DNA of 64,000 nt from Terrimicrobiaceae bacterium (GCA_028713285.1 JAQTOP010000003.1:1-64000); one strand, 5' to 3'; shown: positions 20,869-31,181, counted from the stretch's first letter. Program-made: numbers and translations. Notes: generated by a model from the letters alone, not told the origin.

Positions 20869-21900
20869 ATGCTCTCCCCGCTCACCAAAAGCCGCCTCCG
20901 GAAGTTCCGTTCGATCAAGCGGGCGTGGTGGTCGTTCTGGATTCTCACGATCGCGTTTGTCTTCTCGCTCTTCAGCGAACAGCTCGTCAATGACCACCCG
21001 CTTCTCCTCCGCTATGGCGGCCACTGGTATTTCCCCACGCTGCGATTTTACCCCGCGAACGCCTTTGGCGGACGCTACAAAACCGAGGCCGACTACCTTG
21101 CGATCCGCGGCGATCCGGCCTTCAACGCGCACGGCGGATGGATGCTGCTTCCGCCGATCCCGCACAGCCCGCTTCATTCCTATCTCGATCTCGCTGGCGC
21201 CCCGCCGCATCCGCCCTCCTGGCAGCACTGGCTGGGCACCGACAGCTCGGCGCGCGACGTGCTCGCACGGCTGATTTACGGCTTCCGCATCTGCATGACT
21301 TTCGCGCTTTCGCTCGCGGCGATCAGCGCCGTGCTCGGCATCATCATCGGAGGAATGCAGGGCTACTTCGGCGGCAGGTTCGATCTCACCATCCAGCGAC
21401 TGATCGAAATCTGGTCGGCGCTGCCGTTTCTTTACGTGGTCATCCTGCTCGGCTCGATCTACGGCCAGAACTTCACCATTCTCCTCACCGTCATGGCGCT
21501 CTTCGAATGGATCGCCCTCTCCTACTACATGCGCGGCGAATTCTACAAACTGCGCGAGCAGCCCTATGTGCTTGCCGCACGCGGCCTCGGCGCCGGACAC
21601 CTGCGCATCCTGTTCAAGCAAATGCTGCCAAATGCCATGACGCCCGTTATCACGCTGCTCCCCTTCAGCATCGTCGGCGGCATCTCCTCGCTCACCGCGC
21701 TCGACTTTCTCGGCTTCGGCCTCCAGCCGCCCACGCCGTCCTGGGGCGAGCTGATGCAGCAGGGGCTCCAGAATCTCCAGGCGCCATGGATCGCGACCTC
21801 CTCGGTCGGCGCCTTGTTTCTCACGCTGCTCCTCGCTAGCTTCGTCGGCGAAGGCGTGCGCGATGCGTTCGATCCGAAATTCCGCCTCAGGCTCCAATGA
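20869..21900 (+). CDS. Peptide ABC transporter permease (YejE-like)
   Basis: WLGTDSSARDVLARLIYGFRI, YVLAARGLGAGHLRILFKQMLPN. Confidence 0.9.
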   Translation: MLSPLTKSRLRKFRSIKRAWWSFWILTIAFVFSLFSEQLVNDHPLLLRYGGHWYFPTLRFYPANAFGGRYKTEADYLAIRGDPAFNAHGGWMLLPPIPHSPLHSYLDLAGAPPHPPSWQHWLGTDSSARDVLARLIYGFRICMTFALSLAAISAVLGIIIGGMQGYFGGRFDLTIQRLIEIWSALPFLYVVILLGSIYGQNFTILLTVMALFEWIALSYYMRGEFYKLREQPYVLAARGLGAGHLRILFKQMLPNAMTPVITLLPFSIVGGISSLTALDFLGFGLQPPTPSWGELMQQGLQNLQAPWIATSSVGALFLTLLLASFVGEGVRDAFDPKFRLRLQ

Positions 21901-22742
21901 ACCCGCCGCTCCTCGACGTCCGAGATCTTTCCATTTCCTTCGAGACCGAAGAGGGCCGGCTCGACGCGGTCATCGGCTCATCGTTCAAACTCGATCCTGG
22001 CAAAACGCTCGCCATCGTCGGCGAGAGCGGCAGCGGGAAAAGCGTCACCGCCCTCGCGCTCACCCGGCTCCTCCCCGAACCCCCGGCGCGTTTCGTGAGC
22101 GGCGAGATTTTGTGGAAAGGAGCGGACGTGTTGAAAATGACGCCCCGGCAGCTCCGCAAAATTCGCGGCGGCGAGATCGCCTACATTTTCCAGGAGCCCT
22201 CCACCTCGCTGAATCCGGTCCATACGATCCGCAGCCAGATCGCCGAGGCCATTCGCCTGCACCGGCCCGAGGTGAGCGACATCGACGCCGAGGTTGTAAA
22301 ATGGCTCGACGCCGTCGGCATCGTGAATCCCGCGCAGCGCATGCGCGACTACCCGCACCAGCTCAGCGGCGGCATGCAGCAGCGCGCGATGATTGCCATG
22401 GCCCTGAGCTGCCAGCCCGATCTGCTGGTCGCTGACGAGCCCACCACCGCGCTCGATGTCACCATCCAGGCGCAAATCCTCGACCAGCTCCGCGAACTCC
22501 GCGAACGCCTCGGGATGGCCGTGATTCTTATTACGCACAACTTCGCAATCATCCGCGGCCTGTGCGATCAGGTCGCCGTGATGTTCCGAGGGCGGATCGT
22601 CGAATTCGGCTCTTCGGAAGAAGTTCTCTCCCGCCCGCAGCATCCTTACACCCGGGCGCTCATCGATTGCATCCCGAAGCTCGGCGCGGGGCACAAGCGG
22701 CTGCATACGATCGATTACGCCGCCATCGAGCGAGCGCTGTAA
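21897..22742 (+). CDS. Oligopeptide ABC transporter ATP-binding protein (OppD-like, single ATPase domain)
   Basis: [57 protein letters not shown]. Confidence 0.92.
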   Translation: MNPPLLDVRDLSISFETEEGRLDAVIGSSFKLDPGKTLAIVGESGSGKSVTALALTRLLPEPPARFVSGEILWKGADVLKMTPRQLRKIRGGEIAYIFQEPSTSLNPVHTIRSQIAEAIRLHRPEVSDIDAEVVKWLDAVGIVNPAQRMRDYPHQLSGGMQQRAMIAMALSCQPDLLVADEPTTALDVTIQAQILDQLRELRERLGMAVILITHNFAIIRGLCDQVAVMFRGRIVEFGSSEEVLSRPQHPYTRALIDCIPKLGAGHKRLHTIDYAAIERAL

Positions 22743-22762
22743 GCGGGCGCGAATTTCGGAAC

Positions 22763-23701
22763 ATGCTCGCCACTCTCATCGTTGGCCTCCTGCATGTGAC
22801 AATGCCGTGGGACCCGCCCCCTCCTCCGCCCGAGGGCGCGAAGCTTGTCCTCACCCAGCCGCCGTTTCCCGATCCCCCGCCCGAAGGTTCCGTGATCGAC
22901 GTGCCCGGCGAGCGCGAGCTGCCGGCGAACTGGCGCTCCAGCACACGCGCCAACCCGAAGACAAAGGGCAACGCGGGTCTGGACGCGCTCATGGCCTCGG
23001 GCAGCGGCCAGTTCTGCCGCGACCAGCTCTACGCCGTGCAGCAGGAGCTCCGCGGCAGGCGCGTCGCAGTGATCGATCTGCGGGAGGAGCCGCACACGTT
23101 CCTCAATGGGGCGGCGATCTCCTGGGGGCCGCCCGCCCTCGGGGGAGATGATCGCAGAGCGCCCGCTGTCGAGCGGATCGAACGCGCATGGACGAAACGC
23201 CTCGTGGACGCGAAATTCACCACCGCCACGGAATATGCTCCGGGCATTTTCGCCAATGAGAAGACGTGGGAGCCAATCGCCTTGAAGCTCGACGTCCGCG
23301 ACGCCGGAGTCGAGTCCCACCTCGTCGCCGAGGCCCGCTGGGGCTATTTCCGCATCGCGGCGCCGGATACCATCGTTCCGCGCGATCGGGATGTGGATCG
23401 TCTGATCGCCCTCGTGCGCGGCCTCGACGAAGGCCTGTGGCTGCACTTCCATTGCGACACCGGCGGCAACCGCACCACGCTCTTCCTCACGCTCTACGAC
23501 ATGATGCGGAACTACGCGCGCGCCTCACGCCCTGAGATCATCGCGCGCCAGCGCCGGCTTGGCGGCATCGACCTGCTTGCGGGTCCGGGCAAAGCCGGGC
23601 GCGCCGACTTCCTCGCGCGGTTTTTCGACTACTGCTGGCAATGCGGCCCGCACTTCCGCCGCAGTTGGTCCTCGTGGAGTCGCAAAAATGCGGCCCGGTG
23701 A
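22763..23701 (+). CDS. Protein tyrosine phosphatase-like / PTP-like phytase-type protein
   Basis: CX5R signature HCDTGGNRTTLFLTLYDMM; Pro-rich N-terminus. Confidence 0.6.
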   Translation: MLATLIVGLLHVTMPWDPPPPPPEGAKLVLTQPPFPDPPPEGSVIDVPGERELPANWRSSTRANPKTKGNAGLDALMASGSGQFCRDQLYAVQQELRGRRVAVIDLREEPHTFLNGAAISWGPPALGGDDRRAPAVERIERAWTKRLVDAKFTTATEYAPGIFANEKTWEPIALKLDVRDAGVESHLVAEARWGYFRIAAPDTIVPRDRDVDRLIALVRGLDEGLWLHFHCDTGGNRTTLFLTLYDMMRNYARASRPEIIARQRRLGGIDLLAGPGKAGRADFLARFFDYCWQCGPHFRRSWSSWSRKNAAR

Positions 23702-23734
23702 AAAAATCCGACGCCCGGTCCGACAGCGAATCTG

Positions 23735-24418
23735 CTACGCCGGTCTGGAATTGGCCGGTTCGTCCAATTCGCCGCGGCCGTAGAATTTCACGCCGAGCTT
23801 GATCTTGCTCCGGCCGGCCAGTAGCCGCCAGGCGTTCGTATCGCGCAGGGAGTAGATGCAACCGCAATACTCCTGCTGGTAAAATTCCTCGCGCTTGGAA
23901 ATCTCGATCATCCGCTGCGCCCCGCCGCCCTTGCGCCAGTTGTAGGTCCAGTAGCTCATACCCGGATACCGCGCCGCCGCGCGCTCGCCACTGCCATTGA
24001 TCTGCTCCATGTTTTTCCACCGGGAAATACCCAGGCAGCTCGTGATGACGGGAAACCCCTGCTCGTGGGCAAACAGCGCCGTCCGCTCGAAACGCATGTC
24101 GAAGCATGCCGTGCAGCGCGCGCCGCGCTCCGGCTCCCATTCCAGGCCCTTGACGCGTGCAAACCAGTTGTCGGTGTCGTAGTCCGCATCGACAAACGCC
24201 ACGCCGGCCCTTTCGGCAAAGCGGATGTTCTCCTGCTTGCGAAGATCGTATTCCTTCCGCGGGTGGATGTTGGGATTGTAAAAAAAGATCGTGTAATCGA
24301 TCCCCGAGGCGGCCATCGCCTCCATCACCTCGCCAGAGCACGGAGCGCAGCACGAGTGGAGCAGCACCTTGCGGCGGCCCGCGGGTGGATCAATCACAAT
24401 GCGTTCGTCTTCGTTCAT
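23735..24418 (-). CDS. queH: Epoxyqueuosine reductase QueH-like
   Basis: [68 protein letters not shown]. Confidence 0.9.
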   Translation of the reverse strand: MNEDERIVIDPPAGRRKVLLHSCCAPCSGEVMEAMAASGIDYTIFFYNPNIHPRKEYDLRKQENIRFAERAGVAFVDADYDTDNWFARVKGLEWEPERGARCTACFDMRFERTALFAHEQGFPVITSCLGISRWKNMEQINGSGERAAARYPGMSYWTYNWRKGGGAQRMIEISKREEFYQQEYCGCIYSLRDTNAWRLLAGRSKIKLGVKFYGRGELDEPANSRPA

Positions 24419-24539
24419 CGGGTAGGGTTGATCATCGAATACGGCAGGGCCTGCGTCAACCGCCGGGCCGGCGTTCCGGCTCGAACGCATGATTTGAATT
24501 TTCCCGGCGACTGCGCGTTATTGTCAGCATCGACATGCC

Positions 24540-24854
24540 ATGAAACCGATCCTGCTCTTCGCATCGATTGCAGCGCTGCTCGCCTCCGCCATTCCGGCGC
24601 AGGCCGGGTCGCGAGTCAGCTTCTTCTTCAGTTCCGGCGGCTACGGCTGCGCTCCCCGTTACTATGCGCCGCCGGTTTGCTACGCGCCGCGTCCTGTGTT
24701 CTATTGCGCGCCCCGCGTCGTCTATTGTCAGCCTGCGCCGATCTATTATGCTCCGGCGCCGGTGGTTTACGCTCCGTACGCGCCGATCTATCGCGCGCCT
24801 GTCGTCGGGGTCGGCGTGAATGTCTGCCCGGTGGCGTTCGGCTGGCGGCGGTGA
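24540..24854 (+). CDS. Small secreted Tyr/Pro/Cys-rich protein
   Basis: Signal peptide MKPILLFASIAALLASAIPAQA then repeated YxAPP/CYAP motifs. Confidence 0.55.
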   Translation: MKPILLFASIAALLASAIPAQAGSRVSFFFSSGGYGCAPRYYAPPVCYAPRPVFYCAPRVVYCQPAPIYYAPAPVVYAPYAPIYRAPVVGVGVNVCPVAFGWRR

Positions 24855-24973
24855 CCTCCGCCCGAGTTCCGGGCACTTTTCCACGGCGGAAAGTCCATTG
24901 ACAAACCGCAGCGAAAACTCGATTAAGAACGACTCGCAAATGCCGCGGAAAACGTCGGCGGCGTCGCGCGAAC

Positions 24974-25049
24974 GGTGGCCGTAGCTCAATGGTAGAGTCC
25001 CAGATTGTGATTCTGGTTGTTGCGGGTTCGAGTCCCGTCGGTCACCCCA
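24974..25049 (+). tRNA. tRNA-His (GTG)
   Basis: GGTGGCCGTAGCTCAATGGTAGAGTCCCAGATTGTGATTCTGGTTGTTGCGGGTTCGAGTCCCGTCGGTCACCCCA; anticodon loop TTGTGAT, G-1:C73 pair, encoded CCA. Confidence 0.95.
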
Positions 25050-25439
25050 CGCTTTTTTGAGGCGTAATTGCCTGTAGACTCGCTCAAATACAGGCTTGGC
25101 GGGCGATTGATGCAAAATAGCGAAAATGCATCTCGGTGCCGTTTGGGCGGCAGATTTGTCCTGCATTGTCCTGCAAATCAGAACCCGTTGGGCTCACCCC
25201 AGAGCCATCGGCGGGTTTCCTCTGCCGGAGACACACTGAACGAGACGGAACATGCTGATCGCGAAAACGCTTTCACCGGACAGAACCGGTTCCAAGCTAC
25301 ATCCTCGCCGCCCAAATGGGACGGCCATTGATCGCAGTTTAGAAGGCCGGCGGGCACGGGCCTCCGCTGGCTGAGCCGTTCACAAAGTCGCTCCCAACTC
25401 GGAGCAGGTGTCGGTTTTTGTTGGGCGACAGTCGCGGGC

Positions 25440-25763
25440 ATGAACACGACCATGCCCCTGCACATCGAGAACGACATCCGTCACGCCGACCGTCGCCACC
25501 CGGTTGACTTCATTGAACCCGCGCCAAGCCGCGACGATAGCATTCAGCGCACTTGCGAGGTCCTCCGCCAGACCTTCGGCTGGGTGGCGCAAGGTGCGAC
25601 CGTTGAGCAGAAAGGCCTCCGCGCTTCGGTCGTCCTTTATTGCGTTCGGGCCGACCTGATCGGCGCTCGCACCCTCCTTGAACTCGCCTTGCTGACCGGA
25701 GCACCACCGCTCGCGCTCAATCAACTCGTGGCGGATTTCTGCCACCGCATTAACTGGAAATGA
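25440..25763 (+). CDS. Hypothetical protein of the mobile region
   Basis: ORF with ATGA-type overlap with the downstream Toprim gene. Confidence 0.5.
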   Translation: MNTTMPLHIENDIRHADRRHPVDFIEPAPSRDDSIQRTCEVLRQTFGWVAQGATVEQKGLRASVVLYCVRADLIGARTLLELALLTGAPPLALNQLVADFCHRINWK

Positions 25764-26767
25764 ACTCCCTGCCGCTTCATGGGGAACATGGCGGCGGGGT
25801 CACACCGACCCTCGCCGACCAACTGAGGGCCATTTCCTTGCCCGCGTTGCTCGCATGGCACGGATTGGCTCCCAGGCCGGAGGGGGCGAGTTTCCGGGCA
25901 AAGTCGGATCATCATAATCTCGTCGTGACCGGCAACCGCTGGTTCGACAACAGGACAGGAACGGGTGGAGCCGGAGCCATCGACCTGCAAATGCACCTCA
26001 CCGGCGAGGACTTTTCCGCCGCATCCCGCACACTCGCGGATCAATTTCGGCCTGCGGCCATTTGCCGCCAAGGCATCATATTTCCGTCCGCAAGTGCCAA
26101 TAAGTCCGACTCCGAGCGGCTTCCTTTCCCCCAGCTCATGGCGAAATACGCCGTGAAGGACGACGGCAATTGGTCGATTGCTCGCGCCTACTTGGTCGAA
26201 ATGCGGGGGATCGAACCGGCCATCGTGGACGAACTTCATGCGGTCGGTTCGATTTTTGCGAACGATCATCGCCCGAATCCGAGCCTCGTCTTCCTTCACC
26301 GAACCGATTGCGGAAAGGTCCTGGGGGCGACCTTGCGGGAAACCCGACAGGATTCGGCTTTCCGCCCCTGCCTCGGAAATAAACTCACTGCCTGGTTTGC
26401 GGTTGGCAGTGTCCGGGACGCACACGCGGTCGCCGCGGTCGAATCCCCCATCGACGCCTTGAGCTATTACTGCCTCTACGCGGGCCGAACCGACCGACTC
26501 GCCGTCGTGAGTTGCAGCGGCTCGACCGTGCCAGCGGAGCTGATGGTTCAAACATACGACCGCCGCCAATCGTTTGTCGTTGCTCTCGATAATGACGCCG
26601 CCGGAGAGCGAGGTTGGAAAAAGGCATGGGATGAAACCGCGGACTGGTCGGGTTTCAAAATCACGTCTGACCGTCCATTGCGGAAGGATTGGAACGCCGA
26701 CCTTTTGGCCGTGCGGCCACCGGGCAAGCAACGGCAGCGCCCTCAGCACTCGCTCTTCCATGCCTGA
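25760..26767 (+). CDS. Toprim-domain / DUF3991-like plasmid primase-type protein
   Basis: AVAAVESPIDALSYYCL and FVVALDNDAAGERGWKKAW (Toprim-type acidic motifs). Confidence 0.65.
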   Translation: MNSLPLHGEHGGGVTPTLADQLRAISLPALLAWHGLAPRPEGASFRAKSDHHNLVVTGNRWFDNRTGTGGAGAIDLQMHLTGEDFSAASRTLADQFRPAAICRQGIIFPSASANKSDSERLPFPQLMAKYAVKDDGNWSIARAYLVEMRGIEPAIVDELHAVGSIFANDHRPNPSLVFLHRTDCGKVLGATLRETRQDSAFRPCLGNKLTAWFAVGSVRDAHAVAAVESPIDALSYYCLYAGRTDRLAVVSCSGSTVPAELMVQTYDRRQSFVVALDNDAAGERGWKKAWDETADWSGFKITSDRPLRKDWNADLLAVRPPGKQRQRPQHSLFHA

Positions 26768-27023
26768 GAAACTGCCCAGTTTTATTTACGGCGCGATCTA
26801 TCGCACAAAGTCAGGTCGCAAAGACGCATCGGCGACCGCCGCCCGGTTCAACTGCTATACGCCCGCCTCGCCCGAGATTCCGCAGGCAGCCTATGTGGCG
26901 GATTGCTGGGTTTGCGATGCGCATGGACGCATCGACCCCGGTCTCAACGTCTCTCCAATTCCGGTCCGAAAAGAAGATCTCGGCCGGATCATCAACACCA
27001 TCTGTCACGGCCAGCGGCTGTGA
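26760..27023 (+). CDS. Small hypothetical protein
   Basis: MPEKLPSFIYGAIYRTKSGRKDASATAARFNCYTP; overlaps preceding gene stop. Confidence 0.5.
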   Translation: MPEKLPSFIYGAIYRTKSGRKDASATAARFNCYTPASPEIPQAAYVADCWVCDAHGRIDPGLNVSPIPVRKEDLGRIINTICHGQRL

Positions 27024-27043
27024 CGCATCCACACAAACTCATC

Positions 27044-27256
27044 ATGCCTCAGCCCATTGCTGACCTCCACACGACCATTCTCGAAGACTACTTCTTCCGC
27101 TACATCGACCGTCGAATCGGTGCGGACGAGACGCCGCTTTTCACGCAGACGCTCGACGGAGAGGCCCTTTCCGCCGTCATCGCCCGAGAGTTCGAGCTGC
27201 CATTGCACTACGCGGAGGCAGCGATCGACATGGCCCGGATCGAGGTCGCGCTATGA
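27044..27256 (+). CDS. Small hypothetical protein
   Basis: MPQPIADLHTTILEDYFFRYIDRRIGADETPLFTQTLDG; ATGA overlap with ardC. Confidence 0.5.
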   Translation: MPQPIADLHTTILEDYFFRYIDRRIGADETPLFTQTLDGEALSAVIAREFELPLHYAEAAIDMARIEVAL

Positions 27257-27828
27257 GCCGGGACATTTACGAGGCCATCACCGCGCGCTTCATCGAGCAG
27301 TTGAAAAGTGGGACGGTGCCGTGGCAAAAGCCGTGGCTCTCGGCGCAGAACATCGTTTCGCAGAAGCCGTATCGCGGCATCAATTCCCTCCTGCTTGGCT
27401 CCGCTCCTTTTAAGTCACCCTTCTGGGTTTCGTTCAAGCAGGCCCTCGACCTTGGCGGTCACGTCCGCAAAGGCGAGAAATCCACGCCGGTTATCTATTA
27501 CAAAGTTCTCGAAAAACGGGACGCCGAAGGAAAACTTTTCGTGCGGGCAGACGGCACGCAGGCCCGAGTTCCGTTCATTCGCTGGTCGAATGTCTTCAAT
27601 CTCGACCAGACCGAGGGAATCACGCCACCGGCCTTAACCCTCCCGCAGACCGACCAGCGGCCATGCGAAAAGGCGGAGGCCATTGTTGCCGAGGCCAAAC
27701 TCTGCCCGATCCATCATGTGGGCTTTGCGGCCATTTACTCCCCGCAGCGCGACGTGATCCAGATGCCAGCGTCCGCCACTTTTCGCACGTCGGAGGACTA
27801 TCACCACACGCTCTTTCACGAAATGATC
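27253..27828 (+). pseudogene. ardC: ArdC-family antirestriction/zincin protein, N-terminal part, interrupted by RIT element
   Basis: MSRDIYEAITARFIEQLKSGTVPWQKPW...RGINSLLL...VRKGEKSTPVIYYK...FHEMIH; frame runs on into RIT left end. Confidence 0.85.
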
Positions 27829-27915
27829 CATAATGCCGAAACAGGGATTATGCCGTATGGCCTGCGCAGGAGGCCTGTTGGCCGAGCTCTGTCCATGCGG
27901 TGGTTCGGCATTATC
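27829..27915. repeat. RIT left terminal inverted repeat
   Basis: CATAATGCCGAAACAGGGATTATGCCG...TGCGGTGGTTCGGCATTATC; about 8 differences from the reverse complement of the right end. Confidence 0.9.
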
Positions 27916-27942
27916 CTGACTACTCAGAAACCACTGAGTACC

Positions 27943-29166
27943 ATGAATACAACCGATAAATTGAAGAGCTGCGTCGATCCTTATGTGGACTCGTTCGCAG
28001 AAAGCTTTGCCGCTTCCCACTACAAGGAGGCGACGATCAAAACCTACAGGAATCTCGTGCGGAAACTGGGCCGCCTGATGGATGCCGCCGGGGTCGCCCC
28101 CTCGGCATTGACCCCTGACCTTGCTGATCAACTGGCGCGAACGACGGGGCGAGGACGAAATGCGGCGATCCGCTTTCACCATCTTGCCCGACGATTTGCA
28201 GAGCATCTGATTGATATCGGAGTGGCACAGCCGGTGCCATTGACCGAAGCTCAGATCGCACGGGCGGCGTTGCTGGCGGACTACGAAGCCTATCTCGTCA
28301 AGCAGCGAGGTCTGAGCCCACGCTCCATCTATCATGTTTTGCGTTTTGCTCACCGGTTCCTCGATTATCGTTTTGGAACTGGTAAGATCGACCTGACACG
28401 TCTTCGGGCCGCCGACACCATGGGCTTCGTTCAGCACTTGCTGACCAACAAGTACCCGTATCGACACAGGCCAGCCACGACCCATCTTCGGACCTTCTTC
28501 CAGTATCTGTTCGGGCGCGGGGTAACGGCGAGCAACCTGGCCCTGAGTCTCCCCAAGACGGCAAAGCGCTGGAACGCGAGGTTGCCCCGGCACTTGTCGC
28601 CCGATGGGGTTGAGGCCGTTCTTTGCTCGGTGCGAGGGAACCCCCAGCATGGCGCGCGCGATTATGCCATGCTGATGATGATGGCGCGGCTCGGTCTCCG
28701 CGCGGCCGAGGTCATCGCAATCCAGCTCGACGACATTGACTGGCGTGCGGGTGAGTTGCTGGTCCGCGGCAAGGGTAAGCTCCATGATCGCTTGCCGATC
28801 ACAGCCGAGGTTGGCGAAGTCCTGAGCCGATATCTTCGTGAGGAGCGTGGTGAGACGAGTTGCCGAACAGTGTTCGTCACGCACCGGGCGCCGCATCGTG
28901 CGTTCAAGGGCGGCCAGATCGTCAATGCCATCCTCAAGGATGCCTTGGCCGCAACCGGCCAGAAGCCGGTTACTCCCTATGTGGGATCGCATCTTCTGCG
29001 TCATAGTCTGGCAACCCTCCTGGTGAATGCGGGAGCGTCAATCGACGAGGTGGGCAATGTCTTGAGGCACCGATCACGAACCTCGACCATGGTGTATGTG
29101 CGGCTCGATATCGACGGGCTGAGATCCATCTCGCAGCCCTGGCCGCTGGCAGGAGGTGTGCAATGA
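27943..29166 (+). CDS. RIT tyrosine recombinase A
   Basis: LGLRAAEVIAIQLDDIDW, RGKGKLHDRLPI, SHLLRHSLATLLVNAGASIDEVGNVLRHRSRTSTMVYVRLD. Confidence 0.88.
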   Translation: MNTTDKLKSCVDPYVDSFAESFAASHYKEATIKTYRNLVRKLGRLMDAAGVAPSALTPDLADQLARTTGRGRNAAIRFHHLARRFAEHLIDIGVAQPVPLTEAQIARAALLADYEAYLVKQRGLSPRSIYHVLRFAHRFLDYRFGTGKIDLTRLRAADTMGFVQHLLTNKYPYRHRPATTHLRTFFQYLFGRGVTASNLALSLPKTAKRWNARLPRHLSPDGVEAVLCSVRGNPQHGARDYAMLMMMARLGLRAAEVIAIQLDDIDWRAGELLVRGKGKLHDRLPITAEVGEVLSRYLREERGETSCRTVFVTHRAPHRAFKGGQIVNAILKDALAATGQKPVTPYVGSHLLRHSLATLLVNAGASIDEVGNVLRHRSRTSTMVYVRLDIDGLRSISQPWPLAGGVQ

Positions 29167-30104
29167 ACCTCACGCCTCAACTCGACCAATACTTGAGCGT
29201 CAGACGCAGCCTTGGTTATGATCTTCGCACCGCTGAGCGTGTGCTTCGCCGCTTCGCCCGGTTCGCCGATCAAGAAACGGCTCCGCATATCGACACTGCG
29301 CTGTTCCTGCGTTGGGAGGCGAGCCTGCCCAATGCGGGCAAATCGACGCGATCGGCCCGGCTCAGCATGGTGCGACTGTTCACACAATGGCTGAGTAGCC
29401 TCGACCCGGCCCACGAAGTGCCACCGCGCGGGCTGCTGCCCGCCGGCTCCGGCCGACCCCGCCCGTATATCTATAGCGAGGCCGAGATCGCATCGATCAT
29501 CGCTGCGGCTAAGACGCTGCGGTCGACCTACGGCCTGCGCGGGTTGACCTGCTCGACCTTGTTCGGGCTCATCACCGTCACCGGCCTCAGGATCAGTGAA
29601 GCTCTGGCGCTCGACCCGAGCGACCTCGACGTCGAGAACGGCGTGCTGCACGTCCGGCATGGGAAGCTGGGCAAGGAACGACTGCTGCCGCTCGACCCAA
29701 CGGTAGTGGTGCAACTCCTTAGCTATGCGACCGAGCGCGACCGGCTGCTTGGACGTGTCCCCGATGCGTTCTTCGTCACCTGTCAGGGAACGAGATTGAC
29801 CGACTGTAGCGCACGTTACAACTTCGCGCACACCTGCCAGCGGATCGGCTTGCGAGCTGACCAGCATTGCAGCCGGCATGGCCGGGGACCGCGCATCCAC
29901 GATCTTCGCCACACCTTCGCCGTGCGGACGATGATCAACTGGTATCGCACCGGCAAAGATCCGGCACGGGAGATGATCCGGCTGACGACCTATCTGGGCC
30001 ATACTTCCCCCGACAATACGTTTTGGTACCTGGAAGCAGTGCCAGAGTTGCTTGATCTGGCAATGGCCCGGGCCATCTCCAATGGCGAGGAGGCAGACCA
30101 ATGA
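29163..30104 (+). CDS. RIT tyrosine recombinase B
   Basis: TGLRISEALALDPSDLD, GKLGKERLLPL, IHDLRHTFAVRTMINWY, YLGHTSPDNTFWYLE. Confidence 0.88.
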   Translation: MNLTPQLDQYLSVRRSLGYDLRTAERVLRRFARFADQETAPHIDTALFLRWEASLPNAGKSTRSARLSMVRLFTQWLSSLDPAHEVPPRGLLPAGSGRPRPYIYSEAEIASIIAAAKTLRSTYGLRGLTCSTLFGLITVTGLRISEALALDPSDLDVENGVLHVRHGKLGKERLLPLDPTVVVQLLSYATERDRLLGRVPDAFFVTCQGTRLTDCSARYNFAHTCQRIGLRADQHCSRHGRGPRIHDLRHTFAVRTMINWYRTGKDPAREMIRLTTYLGHTSPDNTFWYLEAVPELLDLAMARAISNGEEADQ

Positions 30105-31093
30105 ACGCCGCCACCTTGCCCGCGCTGATCCAGCGCTTCTTCACCGACCGGCTGTGCGTTCAGATGGAGGCCAGCCGCCATACAGTGGCAAGCTACCGCG
30201 ACACGTTCCGCCTGCTCTTGCGGTTCGCGAGCACTCGACAGGGCAAGCCCCCAGCCAAACTTACGGTCGAAGACATTGACGCCGATCTGGTCGCCGACTT
30301 CCTCGTTCACGGCGAGACCATGCGAGGGAATACGGCGCGTAGCCGCAATACGCGACTGGCCGCGGTTCGCTCGTTCTTCCGCTACGTCGCGTTGACTGAT
30401 CCCACCTGGCTGCTCCACAGCCAGCGCATCCTGGCGATGCCCAGCAAACGCTATGTGAAGCGCGCGGTGAGCTTCCTCGACGCCGAAGAAATGGCGGCAC
30501 TGCTGGCGGCTCCGGACCGCACGACCTGGACGGGGCGACGTGATCACGTGATGCTCCTTATCGCGATCCAGACAGGCTTGCGGGCTTCCGAACTGGTGGC
30601 TCTGCGGTGCGGCGACCTTACGCTTGGCAGCGGCGCTCATATCCGCTGCATGGGCAAGGGTCGGAAGGAGCGTTGTACGCCTCTGCGTCGTGACACCGCC
30701 AAGCTGCTTGTGGCATGGATCGGCAACTGTTCGGACGACACCAGACCGTTGTTCCCGTCGATCCGGGGCGAGGGACTGAGCCGCGATGCGCTTGAGCATC
30801 TGGTGCGCAAGCACTGCCTCACCGCCTCGCGCACGTGCCCGAGTCTTGCTGCTAAGCGGGTCACGCCACATACGCTTCGCCACAGTACCGCGATGGACTT
30901 GCTTCATCATGGTGTTGATCAAGCGGTGATAGCCCTCTGGCTCGGACATGAGTCAGTCGCGACCACCCAGATCTACATCCACGCCGACATGCGGATAAAG
31001 GAAAAGGCCCTCTCCCGTGTCGCCGCTCCGGCGCTGCCGCCAGGACGCTTCCAACCCGATGACCAACTTCTCTCGTTCCTCGATGACCTCTGA
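30101..31093 (+). CDS. RIT tyrosine recombinase C
   Basis: TGLRASELVALRCGDL, GKGRKERCTPLR, TPHTLRHSTAMDLLHHGVD, WLGHESVATTQIYIHAD. Confidence 0.9.
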   Translation: MNAATLPALIQRFFTDRLCVQMEASRHTVASYRDTFRLLLRFASTRQGKPPAKLTVEDIDADLVADFLVHGETMRGNTARSRNTRLAAVRSFFRYVALTDPTWLLHSQRILAMPSKRYVKRAVSFLDAEEMAALLAAPDRTTWTGRRDHVMLLIAIQTGLRASELVALRCGDLTLGSGAHIRCMGKGRKERCTPLRRDTAKLLVAWIGNCSDDTRPLFPSIRGEGLSRDALEHLVRKHCLTASRTCPSLAAKRVTPHTLRHSTAMDLLHHGVDQAVIALWLGHESVATTQIYIHADMRIKEKALSRVAAPALPPGRFQPDDQLLSFLDDL

Positions 31094-31178
31094 TAATGCC
31101 GAACCACCGCATGGCCAAAGCCCGGCCAATAGGCCTCCAGCGGAGGCCATGCGGCATAATCCCTGTTTCGGCATTATG
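31092..31178. repeat. RIT right terminal inverted repeat
   Basis: Reverse complement CATAATGCCGAAACAGGGATTATGCCGCATGGCCTCCGCTGGAGGCC... matches the left end. Confidence 0.9.
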
Positions 31179-31181
31179 GAT

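Larger units (their letters stand above)
27829..31178 (+). mobile_element. RIT element (recombinase in trio)
   Basis: Three tandem tyrosine recombinases with 4-bp overlaps bounded by ~87-bp imperfect inverted repeats, splitting ardC. Confidence 0.9.

Noticed and set aside
19759-21897. 712-aa minus-strand ORF
   Set aside because: Antisense to two ABC permeases; E/D/R/H-rich shadow translation
27943-31093. The three tyrosine recombinases as the ICE integrase
   Set aside because: They are bounded by their own inverted repeats, interrupt ardC and form a RIT trio; they are not adjacent to the tRNA att site
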